From assembly GCA_018894105.1 (NCBI GenBank), contig CM032133.1:20102501-20166500 (forward strand): a DNA stretch of 64,000 nucleotides. Reading direction: 5' to 3'. The notes beneath the pieces are model-generated. The model was not told the DNA's origin. It worked only from the letters and a program-made list of their open reading frames with translations, and did no database searches. Shown here piece after piece: positions 48,268 to 59,445 of the stretch. Source of the stretch: Jacaranda mimosifolia. Taxonomy: Eukaryota > Streptophyta > Magnoliopsida > Lamiales > Bignoniaceae. Position numbers and translations under genes: made by a program. Position 1 is the first letter of the stretch. Each line of letters starts with the position of its first letter.

Positions 48268-51053
48268 TCAGATAATTAATGACGGGGAAATTTCTGGTCC
48301 TGAGACATTAGGAGCAAACAGGAATGGCTTTGGTGGAATTTCTATGGATTGAAGACTTCCTTCTAACATTTCCACGACCTTAGACATTGTTGGCCTATCC
48401 GATGGAATTGTCTGAATGCACCAAAACGCTACCAAAAACATCTTCCTTCCTCTTTCTTCTTCCTCTTCAATCATGGCATCATCCAATTTCTCCGTGACAT
48501 CAAGTATTACCTTCTGGTAGATTTTGTCTGGAAAATAATTTTCACTCGAGTGGATTGTGTCAGTTTCAGTATCAATTTTTCTTGCTCCCACCATTTCGAG
48601 AACCATCATTCCATAGCTATAGACATCTGATTTATGAGAAACTCCGCCGAAATTTCTGGAGAATATTTCCGGAGCAATATAGCCAATGGTGCCTCTTGCC
48701 CCAAGCATTGACAATATACTCTGCTTGTTCTTGCACAGTTTAGCAAGCCCAAAATCAGAGATTTTTGGACAGAAGTCCTCGTCTAGAAGAATGTTCTGAG
48801 GTTTGATGTCAAAATGAACAATCCTAGTATTGCAGCCTGTGTGCAGATATTCTAAACCTTTGGCAACTCCAACTGCAATCTTGTACAGTTTTTCCAGATC
48901 CAGTTGACAGTCAGCTGTATTGCTGATGAACTTGTCTAAAGATTTGTTGGGCATAAATTCATAAACTAAAGCTCTCTTGTTTCTATCATAGCAAAACCCC
49001 AAGAGATTGACAATATTAACATGGGAGGTTCTGCTGATGCTAGCAACTTCATTAATGAATTCTTCTCCATTGCTATTGGTCTCGATTGGAACCTTGACAG
49101 CAACAAGGGAACCATCAGGCAGCATGCCTTTGTAAACACTACCATATCCTCCTTGGCCAACCTTACCATTGAAGGATTTGGTTATTTTTTTTTATTTCAG
49201 AATATTTGTATCTCCTTGGAGCCATTACTGATCCGTGTAGAAATTTTTCTACATCTTGGTTGCTTTCCTGGTTAGGGAAACTTGGGGAACGTCCTCTTTT
49301 GAGGCAGCAGTATATGATAATGCATATTATAATTATACCAGTCGTACCAAGTGTCACCCCTAGATATAGAAGATAGTTTACATGATGATCGTGCAACAGA
49401 AAAGTAATAGAATAGAATAACATTGAGGAGAGAAATGATTTACCTACTATCATCCATGGTGGAGTAACTGGGTGCCCTGGTGGTTCTGGAAGAAATAAAT
49501 TAACTTGATGAATCCTTACCAATTTGAAGAGAGAAAGACAAAAGGGAGATGAAAATATTTAAACGGAGAATTATCAAAGAATCAGATGCGCATACCACCA
49601 TATGCAGGTCGAATGTCAGGAGCATGGCTAGGACTTTCTTGAACCGGGGGAATAATACCTTGTCAAAAAAATAAGTTAAGTGTAGCTTTAAAACATGATA
49701 CGTTGTGCGATAAGATAAAGTGATAAACTTGAAAAATATTCAACTCCAAAATTTGAGACCAAAAACAGAGAAAAGCGTAAAAAAAAAACAAGATTGAAAC
49801 AGAGTTAGAAAAGGATCAATTCCACATACCATCTCCAGTTTGACTATTATAGGCTTCACTTTTAGCAGCGGGACTAGGACTCTGAACATGGGGTAGACCT
49901 GGTCCTGAAAAAACAAAACAAAAAAAAATAAAAAATAAAAAATAGAAAAGGAAGGAGGAAGAAGCAAAACGAGAGCTGCAATTCCCATTGTAGTGTGAAA
50001 TTCTTTGTTGGACCCAGTACAACACAATCATTCCAACCATGACTGCAGGATGGGTGGTGAATGGTGATGAGTGGACACTTTAGGTTTTACATGTAATTAT
50101 TGACCACCAAACTAGTTTTACTTAAAAAAGACGACGTGATTAGGAGTAAAATATCTTTTGTGTACTGCTCATAAACTTTAAAACATGAAATAAAAGAAAA
50201 AAAATATAGTACCTTGACGTTGTCCAGGAGCGGGGGAGGGGAGGGCGCCGATGAAGTCGAATCGGCGCTTAGTATAAATTTTGGAACCTGGGCCGATGCA
50301 GGAACCATAAACATTTATGTTGCAAAAGGGTACTAGGCGCTGTTTTGCATCTGCCGACCACTGGATGGAAAATCCAGCGGCGAGAGCAGCCTGCAAAACA
50401 TTTATCGACGACTCCGTGGGGTTTTTCAGAGATTCAGCCGCCGCATGATCTATTGGAACAAAAATATGTTTGTCGCACGTGATATTCGGTTCCGGGCCGC
50501 CGGACGATGCATCCCATTCACCTATCTTGAAGAGATTTACAGTGGTTTTAACACCATCTACATCGCAGATGAACCGATTGGGAAGCGTATTCTCGGTGCA
50601 ACCGAAGAACAGAGTGACGTTCGTGTCACTAGAATTGGAAGGAAAGCTGAAAAGGTCGGGGTCTATGGTTGTGTTACGGAGAACCTTTGGGCATGTGTTG
50701 TTCCATAAGTCTTCTCTTGCAACCTTAAGATTGTTGATGGAGAAATCGATTTCCTGGACTCGGTAGGACAATGATGAGATATTGAGCATTGGGACATTGC
50801 CCTGGCAGATGAGCTCGAAGCCTGAACGACCGCAAGACTCCGGCCGGCTGCCTCCCCAAAAGGGATAGGTTAAATACCTTATGCTGCCGCAATGGTGTGG
50901 TTCGTCACTGCAGTCTGAAATGACTGGTTTACTACGGTTGAGCGCCCTGTATCCTATAGTCTTCTGACAGAGAGATCCACGGAAATAGATTGATAAAATT
51001 AGGAATATTGCCTGGACGAAGAGTAAAAGTTTCCGGTTAGGTTTGGGATGCAT
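48268..51053 (-). CDS. LRK10L/WAK-like receptor kinase, five exons, one homopolymer frameshift
   Basis: Exons (minus strand): 51053-50213, 49904-49830, 49658-49596, 49485-49444, 49359-48268, all with GT-AG introns. Start ATG 51053, stop 48268, about 703 residues if one base is discounted. A signal peptide (about residues 1-29) precedes a GUB_WAK-type Cys-rich ectodomain ([21 protein letters not shown]) with several N-glycosylation sites. Then come a Pro/Ser-rich linker, a membrane helix ([12 protein letters not shown]) and a kinase domain. The kinase has [15 protein letters not shown], the non-RD catalytic loop [18 protein letters not shown] and GTIGYIAPE. Such proteins sense cell-wall or pathogen signals at the plasma membrane and phosphorylate Ser/Thr targets. 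A run of nine A (49185-49193) just before the kinase shifts the frame by one; eight would restore it. It is either a sequencing error or early decay. The WAK-associated Cys motif is incomplete. Confidence 0.85.
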
Positions 51054-51505
51054 TTTCAGAAAGAGAAGAGAACTCGTTTAACCATAACAATGATAAGAAT
51101 TATCAGTGGTCTACAAAGAAGCAAAAAAGGTTTTTTGTTTTCTACTTAGGTGTGTATTGAAACTCAAAGAAGCATCATGAACAGACAAGTATCCTCCTTT
51201 CAGTTTCTAATTTCAGTAATTTCTTTTAAGGGTAAGTTTACTTGGTAAAATGAAAGTTAGGGTGATGGGAGAGATGAATTAATCCGTCAAGTTTATGATT
51301 ATAAGTTTATTTACTTTAGGGGATAAGATGAAACGAATAATAAAAGTAGATGCTTTTATTAATTGTTTACTTGGACATGGATGATAAAATTAGGATAAAT
51401 ATCAAAATGACTAAAATGCCTTTCATATATAAAAAAGAAAAATATATATATTTAATTTATACTTCAATATTGTCAAGAAAATGGTTCTATCCACCCTCAC
51501 TCTAG
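51054..51505 (-). promoter_or_regulatory. 5' flank/promoter region of the LRK10L gene, duplicated
   Basis: This segment aligns with 56548-57052, the 5' flank of the truncated second copy. They share ACTTGGTAAAATGAAAGTTA and GAAAATGGTTCTA, and both end at CCACCCTCACTCT or TCACCCTCACTCT. I did not identify a convincing TATA box. Confidence 0.6.
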
Positions 51506-51509
51506 TGTT

Positions 51510-51749
51510 GTCAATGGATCGGATTTTAATTCGAATTCGATCTGAATTCGATTCGAATTTTAAGATTTTTATTCGATTAAAATATTCGATGGATTATATC
51601 CAATTATAAATATCCATAATCTAAAATAAGTGGATTGAATACGGAATTAAGCAATCCAATCCGTTAAAAATTTGAATAAGGACTTTAATAATTTTTTATT
51701 AAATTAATACTCTTATATATAATATTTATAAATATATTAAAGTAAAACC
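51510..51749. mobile_element. Truncated DNA-transposon end
   Basis: The segment GTTGTCAATGGATCGGATTTT followed by repeated ATTCGAATTCGAT and ATCCAATT motifs resembles the subterminal region of hAT-like elements. The right end is missing where the LTR fragment begins. Confidence 0.45.
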
Positions 51750-51751
51750 TG

Positions 51752-51943
51752 TAACACCCCACTCAGGATAAATCCTAAGTTGAGTTATTACTCCAATTCA
51801 ATCTTAATTTAGACCCATAAGCAAGCAATAGGCCCAAAACATTTCAAACTTAACTTATCAAAATCAGCAGAAATTTTCAAACTTATCACAAACCCATAAA
51901 ATACGTACCTTGATTTAATTTCTTGAATCTAACAAAACATTTA
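51752..51943 (-). mobile_element. LTR 3'-end fragment, reverse orientation
   Basis: It begins TGTAACACCCCACTCAGGA and matches the reverse complement of the end of the 4.3-kb solo LTR (TGTAGCGCCCCAACTCAGGA). Similarity continues for over 100 bp. Its inner edge directly abuts the truncated receptor-kinase copy at 51944, so it likely caused or accompanied that truncation. Confidence 0.7.
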
Positions 51944-53968
51944 TGAGTTCGGTAGGACAATGATGAGATATTGAGCATTGGGACATTGTCCTGGCAGATG
52001 AGCTTGAAGCCTGGACGACCGCAAGACTCCGGCCGGCTGCCTCCCCAAAAGGGATAAGTCAAATACCTTATGCTGCCGCATTGGAGTGGTTCGTTACTGC
52101 AGTATGGTCCGTTAGGTTTATCCTATAGTCTTCTGACAGAGAGAACCACGGAAATAGATTGACAAAATTAGGATTGCCAGTGTAATACCTCTAAAATTTA
52201 GTATTTCAGAAAATCGAGATTTAGAAATTAAGATTTTTGTTAATCGAATTTTAGGGCTCAGAATTTATATTTAAAGGAATTGCAAAGGAAGTTTTGGGGG
52301 TTAGAATTATAATATTGAAGAGTTGAAATGTACATTTTGGAGATCAAAGGGGTTTGCATGGAAGAACCATAGTCAACAGGGGTTAAGGAGCAATTTTCAG
52401 GATTTTAATGACTCAATTGAGGAGTGCTCAAATCTTAGGGACTAAATTGCAAAATTTGAAAGTTGGATTTTTTTAAGAAAAACAGGCAGTAGGCTTTTTT
52501 CTCCATTCCTTCATCATTTCCTTTCCTTTTTTCTCCTTTCCTCCTCCCTTCATGCGCAAACACCCAACCACCGGCGATTTTCCACCATCAACCACCCTAT
52601 TAGCAAACTAAATCGACCAAAAAATTCCCCACACCTCCGGCAACCACTAGATACCACATGCACGGTTGAACAACCATCGATGAGCCACCGCAAGAGAGAG
52701 ACCGAGGAGCATTTCACAGCGGGGCAAGTGGGTTTGCTATTTTTCGATGACCAATGTCGACCCTAAAGGGTGGTCTAGGCAGTACACGCCAGGGAGAACA
52801 CCTTGGAGGCGATGCATGGCAGTGAAATGCAGTGGTGGCGACGGGAAATGGTGATCGGAGCTTGGTGGTGAAAACCCATTTTTGAGGTTGTTGAGCTCGG
52901 TTGAGGGTGCTACAAGCCGTAAAACTTGAACTGAAAGCGCCATTAGGTTCAGGAGCTCGATAGGAGCATAATGGTGGTGGCATTGAGATTTTTCGATGGC
53001 GGCAGTGAAGAGGCAGTTTCACCTCCTTGACGCGACGATTGCAACCGTGTAATCGGTTTGTTGTTTTGATACTCTAGTGGCACGCTTTGGCATTTGGATT
53101 TAATTATACCTTTAATATATATATATATGTTGCATGTGTTGTACCTTTCCTAATTTAGCATTGTACCTTCCCAAGAATAGGAATTGGGAAGAGGTGACAT
53201 GTTTATATATATGTATGTTGATCCCTATGCAAGGAGTACGGAATAAGTGGACCTAGACTTATGCAAAATGCCAAAAACTTGAATTTAAAATAGTATTAAG
53301 GATTATATTATAAGATTAAATGGCATTTGAGTAGGAATTGATCATGTAAGGATTAACCACATTATGTGATTTAGGATTATAACCATGGCATTAAAAATAA
53401 GAACGAGATACCGTATTAATTGATAAATTAGTGATTCTAGATTAGTAATGGTATAATTGTGATTAACAGGATTAAATATGGATTTTGATTATAAACATTA
53501 CTTTTTGGTTAGGTAACGATGAAGTGGGTCCCACAGACAAATAGGTTGCTGACTGTGGTAGCACTTCTGAGACTACGGAGGTGAGGGCCTACCAATCTGG
53601 CACTTCATTTCACTTATCAGTATTTGTGATAAACCCTTATGAGGGTTATTGTTTCTGAACTGACTGTACTGTTATTGAAATATGTGATCTGTTAAGATCT
53701 CTTTGATATTTTGTTATCTAATTCGAACACCCCTGTGAGGGTTATTTCTGTATTGATTCTGATTTTTGTTGGTTCTGGCATCCAGAACTTTTGTCTGTCA
53801 TCTGTTATCTATCTATTTTATTATTTGATTGTCCGTTATCTGTCAGTTTGTTATCTGATCGTCTGTTATCTGTTTGTCCGTTATCCATCTGTTTTGTTAT
53901 CTGACTGATTGTTATTGAACGTTCTGTTATCTGTTACTATTTGTAACCGTTATATGGGAGTAGTGGGA

Positions 53969-54340
53969 TGTTAATCCCTGCTGTGTGCATGGGATAAGCC
54001 GTAAGCTTGTGAGACTCGGTTGAGTAACGGAACGTTAATCCTTGCTCTGTGCTTGGGATAAGCCGTAAGCCCGAAACTCTTGGAATAAGTAACGAGACGT
54101 TAATCCCTGCTGCGTTCGTGGGATAAGCCATAAGCTCATGAGATGTGGTTGAGCAATAGGACGTTAATCCCTGTTGTGTGCTTGGGATATGCCGTAAGCC
54201 TGGAACTCTTCGATTTAGTAACGGGATGTTAATCCCTGCTGTGTGTATGGGATAGACCGTAAGCCCGTGACACTAGGTTGAGTAATGGGACGTTAATCCC
54301 TGCTGTGTGCATGGGATAAGTCGTAAGCTCGAAACTAATG
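53969..54340 (+). repeat. Six-unit array of 64/65-bp repeats in ABABAB order
   Basis: TTAATCCCTGCTGTGTGCAT recurs at 53971, 54035, 54100, 54164, 54229 and 54293 (spacings 64, 65, 64, 65, 64). Units alternate between an ending with GTGAGACTCGGTTGAGTAA and one with CGAAACTCTTGGAATAAGTAA. Each unit contains a short inverted repeat, TCCC-GC/GC-GGGA. Confidence 0.9.
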
Positions 54341-54396
54341 ATAAGGTGAATCTAATAAGTCTGTTATGCTTTGATCTGTATTTTGATTGTATTATG

Positions 54397-56236
54397 ACCG
54401 TTTGTACCCTTCTCATGGAGCAACAAGGGTAGTGAAGTTTCTTGTCTAGACCGGATTGTTGTCCAGGTCAAACGAGCCGTCTGTATTTTATCCCGACTAT
54501 GATCGATTGAGATGCCCTGTATCTCTTGAGCAGGTTTAGTTGAGACGATCCTGGGTCGTTTGAGCTGACAGGCACAACCCCTGAGCTAGTACTTTCTGAT
54601 AGCTTTGAACTTGGTAATCCCTATGATCGTTCTTGACTATCTGTAATTGATCCGTTTGTAAATCGATAATTGATTGACTACATCCGATTTGTTTCTGTTC
54701 TTGTTTAGAATTGATGATTTATTGGGTTGATTTTCCCCGACAGAGATCCATAATTTTTGTCTCTTGAATATCCCTCACTAAGTCCTTTGGACTTACCCCT
54801 CATTTCTTCCATATTTTCTCAGACAGGACTGGAGGATAAGCTTGGATTTCCAATTAGATTGGCGAGTATGATTTTGTATTAGAACAGTGGTGTATATTTG
54901 CTATCGGTTATATTTGGGCATATTTTGTAACCCTAGAGATGTTGTGATATGTAAATTTTGAATTCAACATCTGCAGGGTGTATGTATTATGCTGAATTTT
55001 GGAATTTCTAACCGTTTGTACCCTGCTCATAGAGCAACAAGGGTAGTAAAGTTTCTTGTCTAGACCGGGTTGTTGTCTAGGTCAAACGAGCCGTCTGTAT
55101 TTCCTCCCTACTGTGATCGGTTGAGATGCTCTATACCTCTTGAGCAGGTTCGGTTGAGACAATCCCGGGCCATTTGAGCTGACAGTCACAACCCCCGAGC
55201 TAGTACTTTCTGATAGCTTTGAACTTGGTAATCCCTATGATCGTTCTTGACTATCTGTAATTGATCCGTTTGTAAATCGATAATTGATTGACTACATCCG
55301 ATCTGTTTCTGTTCTTGTTTAGAATTGATGATTTATTGGGTTGATTTTCCCCGACAGAGATCCATAATTTTTGTCTCTTGAATATCCCTCACTAAGTTCT
55401 TTGGACTTACCCCTCGTTTCTTCCATATTTTCTCAGACAGGACTGGAGGATAAGCTTGGATTTCCAATTAGATTGGCGAGTATGATTTTGTATTAGAACA
55501 GTGGTGTATATTTGCTATCTTTCATATTTGGGCATATTTTGTAACCCTAGAGATGTTATGATATGTAAATTTTGAATTCAACATCTACAGGGTGTATGTA
55601 TTATGCTGAATTTTGGAATTTCTAACCGTTTGTACCCTGCTCATAGAGCAACAAGGGTAGTGAAGTTTCTTGTCTAGACCGGGTTGTTGTCCAGGTCAAA
55701 CGAGCCGTCTGTATTTCCTCCCGACTGTGATCGGTTGAGATGCTCTATACCTCTTGAGCAGGTTCGATTGAGATGATCCCGGGCCATTTGAGCTGACAGT
55801 CACAACCCCCGAGCTAGTACTTTCTGATAGCTTTGAATTTGGTAATCCCTATGATCATTCTTGACTGTCTGTAGTTGATCCGTTTGTAAATCGATACTTA
55901 ATTGACTGCATCCGATCTGTTTCTGTTCTTGTTTAGAATTGATGATTTGTTTGGTTGATTTTCCCTGACAGATCCCTAATTTTTGTCTTTTGAATATCCC
56001 TCACTATGTCCTTTGGACTTACCTCCCGTTTCTTCCATATTTTCTCAGACAGGACTGGAGGATAAGCTTGGATTTTCGGTTAGATTGGCGAGTATGATTT
56101 TGTATTAGAACAGCAGTGTATATTTGCTATCAGTCATATTTGGGCATATTTTGTAACCCTAGAGATGTTGTGATATGTAAATTTTGAATTCGACATCTGC
56201 AGGGTGTATGTATTATGCTGAATTTTGGAATTTCTG
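54397..56236 (+). repeat. Three tandem copies of a 613-bp repeat inside the LTR
   Basis: Copies start with ACCGTTTGTACCC at 54397, 55011 and 55624 (period 614 and 613). All carry GAGCAACAAGGGTAGT, CTTGTCTAGACCGG, CCTCACTA-GT-CTTTGGACTTA and GGACTGGAGGATAAGCTTGG. Copies 2 and 3 are more alike than either is to copy 1. The corresponding stretch is single in the shorter gypsy LTRs. Confidence 0.95.
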
Positions 56237-57052
56237 ACGGTATGTACTTAGGATTTATGTTGATTGTTATGGGATCACTAAAGCTTGTATATAGTGTTTT
56301 GTGAATTGATTAAGTTAAGGTATGCTACTATCTCTGATAATTCTTGTTGAGGTTACTTAAGTTGAATTCCGCTGCTTTTTCTGATAAGTTTGAAATATTT
56401 GATATTGGTCCTATTGAGTTGTATTTTGGGTTTAATTTTAATATTGAATTGAGTGGCACCTCAGCTTAGGTGTTGTCCTGAGTTGGGGCGCTACAGCCAG
56501 GACGAAGAGTAGAAGTTTCCAGTTGGGTTTGGGATGCATTTGCATTTCTGGAAAGACGAGAACTCGTTTGACTATCGTAAGATAGCATGCGTCAATTATT
56601 AGTGGTCTACAAAGAAGCAAAAATGTTTATCTTTTTCTACTACTAAGGTGCCTGATATTCAGAGAAGCATCAATCCACGAACAGACAAATATCCTCCTTT
56701 AAGTTTCTAGACAAATATCCTGCTTTCAGTTTCTAAATTTCTTTTAAGTGAAACTTTACTTGGTAAAATGAAAGTTAGGGTGATGAGAGGGATGAATTAA
56801 TGGTCAAGTTAATGATTAGAATAATTTTATATTTCATAAAGTATATTTATTTTGGGGATAAGATGAGATGAATAATAAAAGTAGATACTTTTATTAATTG
56901 TTTACTTGGATATGGATAATAAAATTGAGATAAATATTAAAATAACTAAAATGCCTTTCATAGATTAAAAAAAAAAAGAATATATATATATATATATATT
57001 TAATTTTTACTTCAATACTGTCTAGAAAATGGTTCTAGTTCACCCTCACTCT

Positions 57053-57723
57053 CTTAAAAAAAGGACAGCTACATGAAATAATAAAACAAAAAATACAACT
57101 CAAGTGTAAAACAAAAAATCAACCTTCACAAAAGTAATCTATAAAGGGCCGATCTTTGGAGGAAATAGAACGTGCTCTGAACCCAGCTATTTGAGATATA
57201 CAGTTTTGTAGCATTCTGTATTCGGCAGCTTAGTTGCAGATATGTAAGGCCCTTTCTAAACATTACTTTGCATTCTATTCCTTAACGTGATTTTCATTAT
57301 AACTAGTGTAATGGCAACAGTAGTTCATGAGTGTAAACCAATAGTTTACACCAGTAGTTCTCTGCAACAGTAATTTTATATAGAGCCGCAAGTCTAAACC
57401 AAGCAACGCTATTTTTCCCATTTTCATTTTTCTTTAAGAAATAAATTATATTTGTGAGTGGTGGATAATTATATGGTGGATAAATTACCCCCATTTTATT
57501 GAATGGAGAAAATAAGATCCACTATCCATATTTTTTTAGGTGCCTCCAAATATGGGCAATTACTTTTGCCGGTTCTATTTGTAGATCTTTGGGAGCTCAT
57601 TTTCAATTCTTGAACAGGAATTTGGAGTATAAAAATCTAAAGAAACTGTAATGTAACGTATGCAAAAGTTAGTGATTTTGTGAAGTTGGTGATGAATTTG
57701 AACGGCTTTTTTCAGAAGATTTA
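57053..57723. other. Spacer
   Basis: AT-rich spacer to the right of the duplicated receptor-kinase 5' flank. No gene seen. Confidence 0.5.
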
Positions 57724-58069
57724 GTGCCTGTTTGGTTTTCTTTTCAAAATCCTTTTTCATTTTCTTTTCAAAATGAAAATAGAAAGTTATCAATTTCTCT
57801 CATATTTTAACACACATTTTCATTTTCCTCACTTTTTTCCAAACACACTCTTATACTCTCTCTCCATTTTCACACTTTATTTTCTCTCACTCTCATTTGC
57901 ACAACTTTTAATATAAAAACACAATAATATCCAAATACAACTTATTTTTAATACTACATAAGCATTACATTTTAAATAAAACATCCAAACAACATTTATA
58001 ATGAACTTTTTACTATTTTTTTTAATCGGAAAATAAAAATGCCTTCAGAAAACAAAATCAAACGACCCC
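57724..58069. mobile_element. Tourist-like MITE (346 bp) with TTA target duplication
   Basis: Left end GTGCCTGTTTGGTTTTC and inverted right end GGGGTCGTTTGATTTTG, flanked by TTA on both sides (57721-57723 and 58070-58072). This terminus and 3-bp target are typical of PIF/Harbinger-derived MITEs. A related left end lies at 26633. Confidence 0.8.
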
Positions 58070-58419
58070 TTAGGAAACTGCATGATGGATCTAATTTTTT
58101 TCTCCACATGTCCTTTTCTTGACTTTGTCTTATACTACGTGAATTGTAATTTACTCCCACGTCATTAACTAGAAAGACGAGGTCTACATTAAACAATTTT
58201 TTTCTTGAATATAGAATAAATCAGTAATTGGTATAAATCATTAAACATTGTGAAACTATATTCCGAAATTGCAAAACATGCTCGCGAACTGCATTACTTG
58301 ATGGACCGCGTTAGGATGTTTCTATTTCTTTTTTTTTTTTCTGCTTTTCTTGTTTTAAATTTCATATTTCCAACTGGATCATAAATAATCCTCTCATGGA
58401 TGAATGAAATTGCAACTGT

Positions 58420-58590
58420 GTTGAATGGACATAATTCAAGTCAAATTAGCGTGTTAAATGGACACACAATGAAACTTTGGATGCATTAAATGATCAAGAC
58501 TTGAAAAACATCATCATCTTCAATTTGATTCTTTTGCTTCTAGTTTACTCGGCGACCACTCAAACCAAGTTCTAGTGGCCTTAAAGGATA
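58420..58590 (-). repeat. Detached 3' flank of a third LRK10L locus copy
   Basis: It aligns with 48040-48210, the 3' flank of the intact gene. If the tandem order is kept, a third kinase copy should lie to the right, but copia-related sequence follows instead, so the gene was lost or displaced beyond the window. Confidence 0.7.
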
Positions 58591-59440
58591 TCCCCTCTGT
58601 AAAATTCACCATATTTATATGCTAAAATCAAATAATTGAATATGAAATTTAAGTTTTAATTGAGAAATAATTTAAGGACATTTTAGTTGGTAGAACGAGT
58701 CTATCCATGCCCAAAAAAAGAATGCAGGTGTGTAAATAAAATAGTTAAAGTTTATTTTTAATATATCCCGATGGACACATCGGTATAGAAAAGTTAAATC
58801 AAAAGCTAGAGTTATAAACTTGAACTCCTAACTCTTTAGTGGAGTTGTAACTCTTCATTAAAAGAGTAAGTTATGGGATTTTATCCCATAATTGTATCCT
58901 TAAAAGAAAGAATTATGATTCCAGTAAAGAATCATGTCTTGTCAACAAAATTGCATTGCAGAACTATAAATAGTAGTGCCTAGAACCAACCTATATCACT
59001 GAAAAAAAGAAGCATACATACTAGCATTTGCTTGAGCACTACATTAAGCACTTTCACATCACTATTCATTTCATAGAAGAGTTTCAAGTTAGTAAAGTTC
59101 GCTAGTTCTATTCCATTGGAGTGCTACCTTAGACCGAAGGAAAGCTGTTGTATCTTGAGAGGTTAATTAGCCATGAGCTTTCTAGCACTGTGCGAGGGGT
59201 AATATTACTTTAAGGAGACTGTTGGAGCAGCAGGCCTCGGCTAATATAATTTTTGTCTTGCATTCAAGTAGGCTTTTTTGTTCATTCTTTACTCAATAAA
59301 TAATTTTATATGTGTATATATTTTAATTATATGTTTACACAAAGTACAAGCATGCAAGGTATCTTAATTAAATATTTCTAACAATCTTAAGGTAATATTG
59401 TTGTTCAGTTTGCTTGTGGTTAGTTAAGTTCTATGTTATA
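58591..59440 (+). mobile_element. Probable Ty1/copia LTR and leader
   Basis: A promoter-like arrangement is visible: TATAAATA at 58965, then a leader with short blocks common in copia LTRs and a polyadenylation-like AATAAATAATTTT near 59297. The LTR borders could not be fixed. The decayed copia gag at 63185 lies downstream in the same orientation, separated by the nested element, so this may be its 5' LTR. Confidence 0.45.
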
Positions 59441-59445
59441 ATAAT

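Larger units (their letters stand above)
52181..56495 (+). mobile_element. Solo LTR, 4315 bp, Ty3/gypsy
   Basis: It begins TGTAATACCTCTAAAATTT and ends GGGGCGCTACA. The 5-bp duplication GCCAG lies on both sides (52176-52180 and 56496-56500), and no internal retrotransposon sequence is present. The start and several interior blocks (for example CTGACTGTGGTAGCACTTCT at 53545) match the 2.3-kb LTR of the element at 30141-36402. It is unusually long because it contains two tandem-repeat systems, listed separately. The GC-rich open frame at 52714-53022 lies in its upstream part and shows no protein family. Confidence 0.9.
51944..56547 (-). pseudogene. Truncated second LRK10L copy, split by a solo LTR
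   Basis: 51945-52180 matches exon 1 of the intact gene (50757-51000), and 56496-56547 matches its first codons, including the ATG at 56539 (MHPKPNWKLLLFV). The two parts were contiguous before the LTR inserted. The rest of exon 1, the linker and the whole kinase are missing. There is also a small internal loss near 52110. Only the Cys-rich N-terminal ectodomain region is represented, so it is non-functional. Confidence 0.85.

Noticed and set aside
50445..50766. Plus-strand open frames of 87 and 98 codons
   Set aside because: They are antisense to exon 1 of the receptor kinase, whose own frame, motifs and splice sites are convincing.
52714..53022. Minus-strand open frames of 102 and 68 codons rich in Pro/Arg/His
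   Set aside because: They lie in the GC-rich upstream part of the solo LTR and have no family features; composition explains the open reading.
53969..54340. CRISPR-like array of regular repeats
   Set aside because: The 64/65-bp units are tandem with no unique spacers and lie inside a plant LTR.
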